In this document: positions 54,315 through 63,072 of the stretch, one piece after another
Numbering within the stretch: position 1 is the stretch's first letter
Layout: every line of letters starts with the position of its first letter
Assembly: GCF_004137245.1 (NCBI RefSeq)
Contig: NZ_SDWS01000011.1
Coordinates: forward strand, 1-64,000
DNA: 64,000 nucleotides
Reading direction: 5' to 3'
Origin: Nocardioides glacieisoli
Lineage (GTDB): Bacteria > Actinomycetota > Actinomycetes > Propionibacteriales > Nocardioidaceae
The notes under the pieces: generated by a model
The model's input: only the letters and a program-made list of their open reading frames with translations
What the model was told of the DNA's origin: nothing
Databases searched by the model: none
Program-made: the position numbers and the translations under genes

Positions 54315-55601
54315 TCAGCCGCGCAGGGCTGCCCGGGCGACGTCGCGGCCCGGTGCCCGCCGCAGTCCGTCGCCGATCGACCGGGCCAGGTGCGGGGCGG
54401 GGCCCTCGAGCACGGCGCGCGCCGCGGACGTGAGATCGGCGGAGGTGGCGGTGTTGGGGTCGAGCGCCGTTCCCAGCCCGGCGGCCTCGACCGCGGCGGC
54501 CCCCGCGAACTGGTCGGTGGAGAACGGCAGCAGGACCATCGGCACGCCGGCGGTCAGCGACTCGGTGACGCTGTTGTTGCCCCCGTGGGTGACCAGCAGG
54601 GCGGACCGTTCCAGCAGCGCCACCTGCGGCAGGAAGGGACGGAGCAGCCAGCTCGAGGGGACGTCCGGCAGGCCGGTGGCGGAACCGGTCGCCACCGCGA
54701 CGCGCAGGCCGAGCGGTCGGAGCGCGTCGAGCACCGTGGCCAGCACGTCCCCGCGCGCGGAGAGGAAGCTGCCGAAGCTGACGTAGACCACGGGGGCGTC
54801 GTCGGCGGCGAGCCAGTCCTGGACGTCGTCCCCAGCGGGCTCGTCCCGCACGGCCGACCCGAGGAACGCGTGAGGCGGCAGCAGCGTCGTACGAGCGGGG
54901 TCGTGGAGGGCAGCCGGGTAGTTGAGCAGGAGCAGGTCGCCGTGCTCGGCGAACGCGTCCGTCGATGGCGTGGCGCCGGGGGCCAGGACGTGCAGCGCGG
55001 CGTTCCACTCCGCGGTGAAGTCGTCCCGGACGTCGCGGCACAGTCGGTGGAGTGCCGCGAGCTCGGGCGTCGACGGGGTGAGTGCGGCGGGCCAGGCCGG
55101 CGGGTAGCCGTAGACCTCGTCGCCGACCGGGAGCGCGGTGGGGTGACCCAGCACGACGTCGGCGTGGGGGACACCAGCGGCCGCCAGGCCGAGGCGGGCG
55201 CTGAACGCCAGGTGGTCGACGATCACCTGGTCGGGCTGCACCCGGTCGACGACGTCCAGGACGGCCCGCGCCCGGTCGACCGGCTCCCAGAGCAGGTCGT
55301 TGCGCCGGGCCTCGGCCTGGTAGCGCAAGGTCGCCACCATGCCGTGGCGGGTGGCGGCGAAGAAGCCACGCAGCGCCTCGTCCTCGCCGGGAGGCTGCTG
55401 CTCGGCCCGGATGACGCCGGGGTTCGAGCCCCTGCCGAGCACCAGCTCGGCGCGGCGGAAGCCGAAGTCGGCCACGATGTCGGCCGTCGCCGGGCCGGTC
55501 GCCACCACCACGGACTCGCCGGCGTCCTGCCAGGCCGCTGCCAGCGTCGCCAACGGCAGCAGGTGTGAGGCGTAGTCGGGGCTGATCACCAGCAGGGTCA
55601 T
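54315..55601 (-). CDS. UGT-type (GT1) glycosyltransferase
   Basis: 428 residues, GT-B fold. The C-terminal nucleotide-sugar signature LVTHGGNNSVTESLTAGVPMVLLPFSTDQ is of the macrolide/flavonoid UGT kind; the N-terminal acceptor domain begins MTLLVISPDYASHLLPL. The acceptor cannot be inferred. It starts 13 bases after the HEAT-GT4 gene stops and is co-transcribed with it. Confidence 0.88.
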   Translation of the reverse strand: MTLLVISPDYASHLLPLATLAAAWQDAGESVVVATGPATADIVADFGFRRAELVLGRGSNPGVIRAEQQPPGEDEALRGFFAATRHGMVATLRYQAEARRNDLLWEPVDRARAVLDVVDRVQPDQVIVDHLAFSARLGLAAAGVPHADVVLGHPTALPVGDEVYGYPPAWPAALTPSTPELAALHRLCRDVRDDFTAEWNAALHVLAPGATPSTDAFAEHGDLLLLNYPAALHDPARTTLLPPHAFLGSAVRDEPAGDDVQDWLAADDAPVVYVSFGSFLSARGDVLATVLDALRPLGLRVAVATGSATGLPDVPSSWLLRPFLPQVALLERSALLVTHGGNNSVTESLTAGVPMVLLPFSTDQFAGAAAVEAAGLGTALDPNTATSADLTSAARAVLEGPAPHLARSIGDGLRRAPGRDVARAALRG

Positions 55602-55614
55602 GCGGGCAACCGTG

Positions 55615-57723
55615 TCACGAGCGACCCGCCGTGCGTGCCGCGCCGGCGTAGATCGCGCCCAACCGCTCGGCCATGGTCTGCACGGTGAAGTCGGCACGGA
55701 CCCGGGCCACGGCCCGGTCGATCCGCTCGTCCTGGTCCGGAGCGTTGGCGAGGTCGGACGCGGCCCTCATCGCCTCGGCCAGCTCGGCCGGACAACGGGT
55801 GTCGACGAGAACCCCGGTCACCCCGTGCTCGATGTAGGTGGCCGGTCCGCCCGCCGAGGGGCCCACCACGACCAGCCCCGAGGCGAGAGCCTCCAGCAGC
55901 GCGAGGCCGAACTCCTCCTTGAGGCTGCTGCACACGTAGATCCCGGCAGGGCCGTTGCCGCCCGGTCGGCCCGTCCGCGCGGCCGCCAGCCAGACCGACA
56001 CCACGTCGTTGGGACGATGGCCGGGCATCAGCACGCCCTCCGCGGCCCCGGGGCACTGTGCGAGGACCTCGCCGATCAGGTCGAGCTGCTCGCGCTCGTC
56101 CGCTGAGGGATCGGCCATGTCGCCGCCGACGATGAGCAGGTTGCTCCCCTCGCGCAGCTCGGCGTCGCCGGCCCATGCCTCGACCAGGGTCGCCATCCCC
56201 TTGACGCGGTGCAGGCGGCCCACGCTGATCACGAGCGGCAGCCCTCTCCGGTGCTCGGGCAGCGTGGCGACGAGCTCGTCGAGCTCGGCCAGCGCGGGGC
56301 CGGGGAGCCCTGGCCGTTCGAGCTCGGCCGCGGCCGCGGCGCTCACCCGGAGGTCGACGCCCTCGGGCACGACGGTGAAGCGGTCGGGCTGCGCGGTGAC
56401 GTCGAGACCGAGCAGGTCACGCATGTCGTCCTGGAGCCGCGGACGGGGGAAGAGGACGATGTGGGCGGCGTCCGCGGCCAGTCGCTGCACCAGACGGGCA
56501 CGGAACCAGTAGTGCTCGCGCTCGTCCTCGGAGCCGAAGTTGCCCCGGTGGAGGCCGCCGGTCATGTCGAGGGCGTGGATCACGGCGTGCGGGTCGGGTG
56601 CGAGCGTGAAGACCACGGGGATGCCCAGCTCGCGGGCCACCTCGGCCGCGGCGAGGCTGCCCACCTCCGCCATCCGCAGGTGGAGCACGTCGACCCGGTG
56701 CGTGCGCAGCACGCGGCGGATCCCGCGTCCCGCGGCGACGCGCGACGGCCACGCCTGCGCAGCAGACGTCGCCTCGGTCAGCAGGGGCACCGGGGTCAGC
56801 AGGTGACCCTCGTCGGGGGAGAGCGCTGCCACGGCGGCGCGGGGGGTGCCTCGAGAGAGGGTCAGCACCCGACCGACTCCAGGCTCTGCAGCCAGCGCGT
56901 CGCCGAGCCGGACGAGGAGCGTGGCGACGCCGCCGTTGTCGCCGGCGCCCGCGCGACTGAGGTCCCGGTCGATGTCGGCGTGGAGGAAGAGCTGGGCCAC
57001 CGTCAGGCCGGGTGCGGCACCGGCAGGCTCCACGGAGTCGATCCCCAGGTCGACGGCGGCCAGCCTGGCGACGGTCCCGAGGTCGTCGTCCGTCGCGCGC
57101 AGGTCGCGCACCAGCGCCACTGCGGCGGGGTCGGTCGGGCGGTCGCCGAGCGCGGCGACGGCAGCGGCCCGCGCCGTCGGGTGCTCACCGGTCGCGGCAG
57201 CCACCTCGAGCAGTGCGCGGCTGGCGATCGGACCCGGCACCAGGCCGAGGGTCTCGACCAGCCTGGCGCGCACGGCGGCGCTGGTCGTCGCGGCGAGCGC
57301 ACCCTCGACGACCGGTGCGATCTGGTCCGGTGCCGAGACGGCCCACCCCGCGAGGGTCCGCTGGGCGAGGACCCCGGAGAAGCCACCGCCCGCGACGACC
57401 CCGACCAGCCTGCCGATCGCGTCCAGGCGCGGCAGCCGGCTGCCGAGCGCCCAGCTCGCGTGCTCCCGCAGGAACGGTCGCGGGTGCGACAAGAGCTCCG
57501 ACAGCACGGCGTCGGCCCCGTCGTCGAACACCTTGGCGAGGGCGTGCACGGCCGCCACCGCGGTCAGCTCATCGGGCTCGTGGATCGTCGAGGCGAGCAG
57601 CGCCACCGACTCCGGTCCTGCGCTGGCGGCAGCGGCGGCAAGGTGGTCCGAGCTGCGCAGCACGTCCACCACGAACGGTGCCTGCTGGACCTCGTCGAGG
57701 GCGCGCAGAAGCGACAGGGGCAT
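55615..57723 (-). CDS. HEAT-repeat/GT4 glycosyltransferase fusion
   Basis: 702 residues. Residues 1-240 form alpha-helical repeats of about 31 residues (for example ELTAVAAVHALAKVFDDGADAVLSELL) typical of HEAT-like repeats. Residues about 240-702 are a GT-B glycosyltransferase of family 4 (ISVGRLHRVKGMATLVEAW; KEEFGLALLEALASGLVVVG with the E-x7-E motif). The repeats may recruit a partner or regulate activity; acceptor unknown. Followed by a GT1 gene. Confidence 0.85.
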   Translation of the reverse strand: MPLSLLRALDEVQQAPFVVDVLRSSDHLAAAAASAGPESVALLASTIHEPDELTAVAAVHALAKVFDDGADAVLSELLSHPRPFLREHASWALGSRLPRLDAIGRLVGVVAGGGFSGVLAQRTLAGWAVSAPDQIAPVVEGALAATTSAAVRARLVETLGLVPGPIASRALLEVAAATGEHPTARAAAVAALGDRPTDPAAVALVRDLRATDDDLGTVARLAAVDLGIDSVEPAGAAPGLTVAQLFLHADIDRDLSRAGAGDNGGVATLLVRLGDALAAEPGVGRVLTLSRGTPRAAVAALSPDEGHLLTPVPLLTEATSAAQAWPSRVAAGRGIRRVLRTHRVDVLHLRMAEVGSLAAAEVARELGIPVVFTLAPDPHAVIHALDMTGGLHRGNFGSEDEREHYWFRARLVQRLAADAAHIVLFPRPRLQDDMRDLLGLDVTAQPDRFTVVPEGVDLRVSAAAAAELERPGLPGPALAELDELVATLPEHRRGLPLVISVGRLHRVKGMATLVEAWAGDAELREGSNLLIVGGDMADPSADEREQLDLIGEVLAQCPGAAEGVLMPGHRPNDVVSVWLAAARTGRPGGNGPAGIYVCSSLKEEFGLALLEALASGLVVVGPSAGGPATYIEHGVTGVLVDTRCPAELAEAMRAASDLANAPDQDERIDRAVARVRADFTVQTMAERLGAIYAGAARTAGRS

Positions 57724-57805
57724 GCGTGTTGTTCGGAGCCCTCACCGCACCGGATGGCCGCGGCAGGCACGGTTCTCACCCGTGCTCGGACACGGACCTG
57801 AGCGC

Positions 57806-58993
57806 TCAGCGAGGACCGGTGGCGGTCCAGGGCGTGCTGCGGGCCATGTCGAGCGCCCGGCTGGCGACGAAGGGGTCGGCCTGGTTGTAGAGCCAGGGCC
57901 GGCCGAACCACACGAAGCCGTCGACGTACTGCGCGGCGATCGTGCGTTGGGGCTCGGGCAGGCCCCACTGGGGGTCGGCCGGGCGCGGCGTCGGCGGGAT
58001 GCCAAGGGTCACGCACCGCTTCATGGTCCGGGTGGTGCAGGTGCGGGCGTTGTTGCGCACGTCCTTCTTCGACGCGGGGACCATGTCGGGCCAGCGGGTG
58101 GGGCGCCCGGACTTCGCGGTGTCGACGATGAAGTGCTTCTCGCCGTATCCCGCGGCCTGGAGCAGCTCGAGGATCTCGGCGCCACGGTCGATGTTCTCGA
58201 CGGGACCGTTGTAGTGCGTGGAGTCGAGGGCGAAGCCGCGGGCGTACTGGATGCCGGAGAGCTTCAGGATCTCCGCGCAGCGGTACGACTCCTGTGCCGT
58301 GCCGTTCTCGCACCAGTCGGCTGCGCCTGCGTCGATGTAGACGCTGGTGTTCGGCAGGGCGCTCAGCGTCTGGGTGGCCCACGTGAGCAGCGCGGACTTC
58401 GCTGCGCGGTCCGGGGCGCAGAGCAGGAAGGGGCCGTCGGGCTGCATCACCACGAGCATGTGCGCGCTGCCGATGCCGGCGGCGAGCTCGGAGATCCACG
58501 TGCGGTAGCTCGCGGCCTCGGCCGGCGTGGTCGCGCGCCGGCACGCCTCTCCCTCCCACGGCTTCATCCGGAAGACCGCGGTCTGGGCGAGGGTCTCGGG
58601 GTTGCCCGCCTGCGCGGACGCGAGATAGCTGGTGACGGTGGAGCGGATCTTGCGGTCGGGGACGAACGAGCCGTACCACTTGGTGCGTGGACGGTCGGCG
58701 ATGGTCGCTAGCGCCTCGCGAGTGGCCCCGGTCGAGCGGGTGAACGGCCGCCAGACCTGGTCCTGCGGTCCGCGGTAGACGCCCCACAGGCGACCGGCGA
58801 GGGGGTTCGTCGGGTTCTCGGCGTGAGGGGCCACTGGTGCCAGCCAGACCGGCAGCGCCTCGGCGCGCGCCCGTTCGGCTCCGCTTCGGGAAGTCGGCGT
58901 CTCCGGCGCTCCACTGCCTGCGGCGGGCACGGCGAGCGGCGCCGCCACCAGGACGGTGGCGGCGAGGACGCGGACGAGCGGAGCGAGGCGCAT
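57806..58993 (-). CDS. Exported GH6-family protein (endoglucanase-like)
   Basis: 395 residues. Signal peptide 1-29 (cleavage near VPAAGSGA). GH6 landmarks: YIDAGAADW, GFALDSTHYN, FIVDTAKSGRP and a C-terminal VDGFVWFGRPW. Some canonical residues of active cellulases differ (for example the usual LWVKPPGESDG-type end), so activity on cellulose is uncertain. No carbohydrate-binding module. Upstream in the same direction as the glycosyltransferases. Confidence 0.75.
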   Translation of the reverse strand: MRLAPLVRVLAATVLVAAPLAVPAAGSGAPETPTSRSGAERARAEALPVWLAPVAPHAENPTNPLAGRLWGVYRGPQDQVWRPFTRSTGATREALATIADRPRTKWYGSFVPDRKIRSTVTSYLASAQAGNPETLAQTAVFRMKPWEGEACRRATTPAEAASYRTWISELAAGIGSAHMLVVMQPDGPFLLCAPDRAAKSALLTWATQTLSALPNTSVYIDAGAADWCENGTAQESYRCAEILKLSGIQYARGFALDSTHYNGPVENIDRGAEILELLQAAGYGEKHFIVDTAKSGRPTRWPDMVPASKKDVRNNARTCTTRTMKRCVTLGIPPTPRPADPQWGLPEPQRTIAAQYVDGFVWFGRPWLYNQADPFVASRALDMARSTPWTATGPR

Positions 58994-59084
58994 GGTCCGC
59001 ACATCGTGGGGGAGCCCAGTCAGGGCCCGCGGCGTTTTCGCGATTTCGGGCAACGAGCGGCCCCCCACGTGGTCCCGACTCGGC

Positions 59085-59120
59085 GGTTGAGATGCGAGCG
59101 CAGCGAGCCTCGAAACCACC
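59085..59120. repeat. Actinobacterial dispersed palindromic repeat
   Basis: 36-bp element beginning GGTTGAGATGCG and ending CTCGAAACCACC, with inner arms GCGAGC and GCTCGC. This form is common as intergenic repeats in Nocardioides-like genomes (recalled, not searched). It lies between the GH6 and DUF222-HNH genes. Confidence 0.5.
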
Positions 59121-59155
59121 CTGTTGACGACGGACCCGTTGTCGGTGGGTTGTCT

Positions 59156-59161
59156 TATAAT
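59156..59161 (+). promoter_or_regulatory. -10 hexamer of the DUF222-HNH gene (leaderless)
   Basis: TATAAT, a perfect consensus, followed by seven bases (CGAACAC) and ATG 59169. No Shine-Dalgarno. Confidence 0.6.
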
Positions 59162-59168
59162 CGAACAC

Positions 59169-60625
59169 ATGATCGACGCGCTGGCAGGACCCGGAACCGT
59201 TGAGGCAGACGCCCTCACCGCCTCCGACCTGCTCGCCTCGATCCGCGCCTCCCGCGACCTCGAGAACGCCGAAGCCGCTCGTCAGCTCGACCTCGCCGCT
59301 CGGTGGGCCGATCTCCACCCACCGGAGTCGATCCACTCCGCGGCCGCGTTCACCGTGCCCGGCACGGACCACGAGGAGCCTCTCGCGGGCGAGGGGTGTC
59401 CGCTGGTCGCGGAGTTTTGCGTCGCCGAGCTCGGCACCGTCCTCGGCATCTCATCGACCTCGGCGAAGAAGCTCATCGGTCACGCCCTCGAGCTGCGCCA
59501 CCGACTCCCAAGGCTGTGGACCCAGGTGCAGTCCGGGCACGTCCCGCCGTGGCGGGCACGCACCGTTGCCGAGACGACCATCCACTCGACTCCTGCGCTG
59601 ACCCGCGAAGCGGCGGGGTTCGTGGATGCCCAGGTCGCCGCGGTCGCCGGACGCATCGGCCCCGCGCAGCTGGACCGGCTGGTGGCAGAGACCATCAAGC
59701 GCTTCGACCTCGCCACTGCGGACCCGGCCTCCGATCCGGAGGACGGATACCTGTCGGTCGACCCGCGCCACGCGACCCTTCATGACGAGGACGTCCACTT
59801 CGCCGGGACGATGAGGTTCGAGGCGGAGCTCGACATTGCCGACGCCCTCGATCTCAACCACGCAGTGGCTCAGAAGGCAGCGGAGCAGAAGGCCCTCGGC
59901 TCGACCGAACCGCTGGACGTACGCCGGGCGAAGGCCCTCGGCGACCTCGCCCGCACCCAGACCGCCCTCGACCTCCACGCCACCGGTGGTCGAGCAGCCG
60001 GTGACCCACCCCTCGACGGTCGAGTAGCCGGTGAGGAACGAGCCGGCGTATCGAGACCCGACCTCCCCACGGCCCGCGAGGTCGTCCTCCACGCCCACTT
60101 CGATGCCACGGTCGTGGACGAGCAGACCGTGTTCGGGCCGACCGGCCGGATGGAAGAACGCCAGCGGCTGATCCTGCTCGACCAGTTGAAGTCCTGGTGC
60201 GGCGACTCGCGCACCAAGATCACCGTCAAGCCGGTCATCGACCTCAACGCTCACCTGACAGCACCCGGCTACGACATCCCCGACCGGATCCGCGAGCAGA
60301 TCGTCCTCCGAGACCGGACGTGCGTGTTCCCGCATTGCAGCAGGCCAGCCCGCGGCTGCGACGTCGACCACGTCATCGCCTACGACCACGCCGCCGGAGC
60401 AGAAGGCCGACGACAACCCGGCCCCACGACGTCCGCCAACCTCGCGTGTCTTTGTCGTTTTCACCACCGACTCAAGACCCACACCGCCTGGCGCTACCGC
60501 GTCACCGGACCTGGCTGCTTCGAGTGGACCAGCCCCACGGCCGCCACTACCGACGCGATCCCACCGGGACCGTCACGATCGACGACCACGGACCGCCCGA
60601 CATCCCGCGACCCCGCCGACGATGA
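59169..60625 (+). CDS. DUF222-HNH endonuclease, 3' end frameshifted
   Basis: About 456 residues to the frameshift. DUF222 region (1-300) and HNH nuclease motif (CVFPHCSRPARGCDVDHVI and LACLCRFHHRLKTH). Near 60533 a run of four C (five expected) moves the frame: the original tail (HGRHYRRDPTGTVTIDDHG to PRPRRR, stop 60625) is now in another frame, and the new frame runs without stop to 61196, fusing to the GNAT gene. An in-frame dispersed repeat sits at 59988-60034. Whether the C-run is a real deletion or a sequencing error is open. Confidence 0.7.
59988..60034. repeat. Dispersed repeat inside the HNH gene
   Basis: Two 17-bp direct repeats, GGTCGAGCAGCCGGTGA (59988-60004) and GGTCGAGTAGCCGGTGA (60018-60034), 30 bp apart, followed by GAACGAGCCGGCG and ATCGAGACC. 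They resemble dispersed intergenic elements of this group, here translated in frame. Confidence 0.5.
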
Positions 60626-60636
60626 CCCCGCCCCGC

Positions 60637-60667
60637 ACCCCCTGATCGAGAGATCTAATCAGGGGGT
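60637..60667 (+). terminator. Terminator between DUF222-HNH and GNAT genes
   Basis: ACCCCCTGAT (60637-60646) and ATCAGGGGGT (60658-60667) form a perfect 10-bp stem with an 11-base loop, 12 bp after the original HNH stop. It shows that the two genes were separate units. Confidence 0.65.
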
Positions 60668-60698
60668 CGAGGTGCGCCCTGTGTGGCAGCCTGCACCC

Positions 60699-61196
60699 GT
60701 GACCGTCCTCGCGACCCTGCGCACCTCGGGCTCGATGGTGACCCTGCGACGCGCGGTCGTCGGTGACCTGCGGAGCATCGTCGAGCTCCTGGTCGACGAC
60801 CCGTTGGGCCTCGCCCGCGAGGGAGGAGACGGTCCCGACGCGATGCGGCCCTACGTCCGTGCCTTCGAAGCCGTGGACGCGGATCCGGCGCACCTCCTCG
60901 TGGTCGCCGAGGACGGCGGCCGGGTGGTGGCGACCCTCCAGCTCAGCTTCATCCCCGGGCTCGCACGACGAGGCGCCCTGCGTGCCCAGGTCGAGGGCGT
61001 GCGGGTCCACCCAGAGGTGCGCAACGGCGGACTGGGGCGAGCCCTGCTGCTATGGGCGAGGGACGAGGCCGAGCGTCGGGGGTGCGCGATGATCCAGCTC
61101 ACGAGCGACAAGCAGCGTGCGGACGCGCACCGGTTCTACACGCGACTTGGCTACGTCCCCTCGCACGAGGGATTCAAGCTGGAGCTCCCGCGGTGA
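60699..61196 (+). CDS. GNAT-family N-acetyltransferase
   Basis: 165 residues from GTG 60699 (or 153 from ATG 60735). The acetyl-CoA site is VEGVRVHPEVRNGGLGRALLLWARDEA (motif A, R/Q-x2-G-x-G/A form), with AHRFYTRLGYVPSHEGF at the C-terminus. A CAGCCT hexamer six bases before GTG 60699 suggests a leaderless start. The acetylated substrate is unknown. It overlaps the next gene by four bases. Confidence 0.8.
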   Translation: MTVLATLRTSGSMVTLRRAVVGDLRSIVELLVDDPLGLAREGGDGPDAMRPYVRAFEAVDADPAHLLVVAEDGGRVVATLQLSFIPGLARRGALRAQVEGVRVHPEVRNGGLGRALLLWARDEAERRGCAMIQLTSDKQRADAHRFYTRLGYVPSHEGFKLELPR

Positions 61197-61681
61197 GTGC
61201 GTCGATCGACCGGACGTCGATCCGCATCGCGCCGATGACGCGCGCGCACGCCGAGGACATCACGACGTGGCGATACGAACCGCCCTACGAGGTCTACGGC
61301 ATGGAGGGTGCCGAGCCCGACGAGCTGCTCGACCCCGCCGCGGGCTTCCACGCCGTCCTCGCGGGGGAGGAGCTCATCGGCTTCCGCTCGTTCGGGCCGG
61401 ACGGCCAGGTGCCCGGGTGGGACTACGACGACTCGGCGCTCGACACCGGCGGTGGACTCCGACCGTCGCTGACGGGTCAGGGCCTCGGCCGGTCCGTCAT
61501 CTCAGCAGGACTCGACTACGGGCGCGCGCAGTTCCAGCCCGCCGCGTTCCGGGTGACCGTCGCCTCGTTCAACGCCCGCGCCCGTCTCACGGTCGAGTCG
61601 CTCGGCTTCGAGCACGTCGGGTCGTTCGCGGCCACTCGCGACGGCCGTCCGTTTGACGTGCTGGTCAGGCGCGAGTCCTAG
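61193..61681 (+). CDS. GNAT-family acetyltransferase (second)
   Basis: 162 residues. SIRIAPMTRAHAEDITTWRYEPPYEVYG is the RimJ/RimL-like N-terminus; LRPSLTGQGLGRSVISAGL is the acetyl-CoA loop and FNARARLTVESLGFEHVGSF the C-terminal block. Substrate unknown. GTG 61193 overlaps the previous stop (GTGA). Its stop overlaps by four bases the stop of the convergent immunity-like gene. Confidence 0.82.
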   Translation: MSASIDRTSIRIAPMTRAHAEDITTWRYEPPYEVYGMEGAEPDELLDPAAGFHAVLAGEELIGFRSFGPDGQVPGWDYDDSALDTGGGLRPSLTGQGLGRSVISAGLDYGRAQFQPAAFRVTVASFNARARLTVESLGFEHVGSFAATRDGRPFDVLVRRES

Positions 61682-62190
61682 TCGAAGACGTTCCAGCAGA
61701 TGTCGTTGCGCCGCTGCTGGTCGTCGAGCACCAACGAGCGCACGGCGTCGGGCAGGCGGTCGCGCTGCCACTGGCACTCGGCGCGCCGCGCCTCCTCGGC
61801 ATGCGAGGCGGAAGCGGCGGCGACGGCAGCCTTGATGGCGTACGCCGCGGCGCCGAGGTCGTGCTCGGCGACGTGGGCGACGACAGCTGCCTGGCCGGCG
61901 GCGTACGCAGCGAACCTGGGCGCGCCGCGCAGGTCCCGGGCGGCGCCCATTGCGTGCCCACCCAGCGTCCGGGTCGCCATCATGGCGAGATCGCCGACGA
62001 CCCAGGCGCGGGCAGCCTCGATCGCCGCTCGAGGTCGCGCGTCGTCCGGCATCTCGGTCTCGAAGAGGGGCAGCACGTGCTCGGCGCAGTCCGCCGCCCA
62101 CAAGGCGAGGAGGCGGTGGTGCTCGTCGGTGAGCGAACCGCCCCGGCGGACGGTGACGAGCCGTGGGTCGCGGACCTTCGGCAGGATCAC
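61678..62190 (-). CDS. Imm-5-like putative immunity protein
   Basis: 170 residues, nearly all helical: LALWAADCAEHVLPLFE, IEAARAWVVGDLAMMATRTLGGHAMGAARDL, AAVAHVAEH. It matches the putative immunity protein (Imm-5-like) group known from actinobacterial genomes. No toxin gene is next to it, so immunity against a polymorphic toxin remains a family-level guess. GTG 62190 overlaps the upstream gene stop (GTGA), coupling it to the cobalamin-binding-like gene. Confidence 0.65.
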   Translation of the reverse strand: MILPKVRDPRLVTVRRGGSLTDEHHRLLALWAADCAEHVLPLFETEMPDDARPRAAIEAARAWVVGDLAMMATRTLGGHAMGAARDLRGAPRFAAYAAGQAAVVAHVAEHDLGAAAYAIKAAVAAASASHAEEARRAECQWQRDRLPDAVRSLVLDDQQRRNDICWNVFD

Positions 62191-63059
62191 GCGTCGACGC
62201 GACGGGCCGCTGCAGGTCGACCCTGCGGGTGCAGGATCTCCGCCAGCACCTCGACGCCGTCCACGAGCCGCGGGCCTGGGCGCGCGAAGTGGCCGTCCGC
62301 GTCGACGGCCCACACGGGCACCCCGGGGAAGCGGTGGCGCACGTCCTCCGCGAGCGGCGTGCTGCCCTCGAGGTCGAAGCCGCAGGGCGCGCAGACGACG
62401 ACGTCGGGGGAGGATTCGACGGCCTCGTCCCACGTGATGCGGCTCGACCGGGTGCCTGCGACGCCGAGGGCGGGTTCGCCGCCCGCGCGCGTCACCATCT
62501 CGGGGATCCAGTGGCCGGGCGCGAAGGGCGGGTCGGTCCACTCCAGCACGAGCACCCGCGGCCGCGGCCGGCCGGCGACCCGCGCCTCGACCGCGGCGAG
62601 CCGGTCCTCGAGCGACGCGATGAGCGTCGCGGCCTCCTCGACCCTGTCCGTACGACGACCGATGTCGGTGATCGACGCCAGGACGTCGGCCAAGGTGTGG
62701 GGATCGATGGTCGCGACGTCGGCGCGGCAACCGAGGTGGGCGAGCGCGTCGTCGACGGTCGAGACGTCGATCGCGCAGACGGCACAGAGGTCCTGCGTCA
62801 CCACCAGGTCGGCGTCCAGCTCGGCGAGCGCGCCGGCGTCGAGCCGGTAGAGGTCCTCACCAGCAGCCACCGCAGCACCGACGAAGTCGTCGATCTCCTG
62901 CGGCGTGAGACCTTCGGGCATCGCCGATGTCGACACGACCCGGCGCTCCCGCGCCTCGGCGGGGAAGTCGCACTCGAACGTCACTCCGACCACGTCGTCA
63001 CCCGCACCGACGGCGAAGAGGATCTCGGTGGCCGACGGGATGAGGGACACGATGCGCAC
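62187..63059 (-). CDS. Cobalamin-binding-like (BtuF-type) periplasmic-binding-fold protein
   Basis: 290 residues. RIVSLIPSATEILFAVGAGDDVVGVTFECDFP and the TQDLCAVCAIDVSTVDDAL block are typical of the cobalamin-binding/ABC substrate-binding (PF01497) group. There is no signal peptide or lipobox, so the protein is cytoplasmic and probably not a transport receptor. A TAGGCT hexamer (63072-63067, minus strand) ends seven bases before GTG 63059; it overlaps the merR stop codon. Role unknown. Confidence 0.8.
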   Translation of the reverse strand: MRIVSLIPSATEILFAVGAGDDVVGVTFECDFPAEARERRVVSTSAMPEGLTPQEIDDFVGAAVAAGEDLYRLDAGALAELDADLVVTQDLCAVCAIDVSTVDDALAHLGCRADVATIDPHTLADVLASITDIGRRTDRVEEAATLIASLEDRLAAVEARVAGRPRPRVLVLEWTDPPFAPGHWIPEMVTRAGGEPALGVAGTRSSRITWDEAVESSPDVVVCAPCGFDLEGSTPLAEDVRHRFPGVPVWAVDADGHFARPGPRLVDGVEVLAEILHPQGRPAAARRVDA

Positions 63060-63066
63060 GTGCGCG

Positions 63067-63072
63067 AGCCTA
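63067..63072 (-). promoter_or_regulatory. -10 hexamer of the BtuF-like gene (leaderless), overlapping merR stop
   Basis: TAGGCT on the minus strand; its first three bases are the TAG stop of the merR gene. Seven bases separate it from the GTG start. Confidence 0.45.

Noticed and set aside
59124..61196. A 690-residue DUF222-HNH-GNAT fusion protein
   Set aside because: The domains belong to two genes: a preserved alternative tail with its own stop at 60625 and a hairpin between the genes indicate a frame slip rather than a designed fusion.
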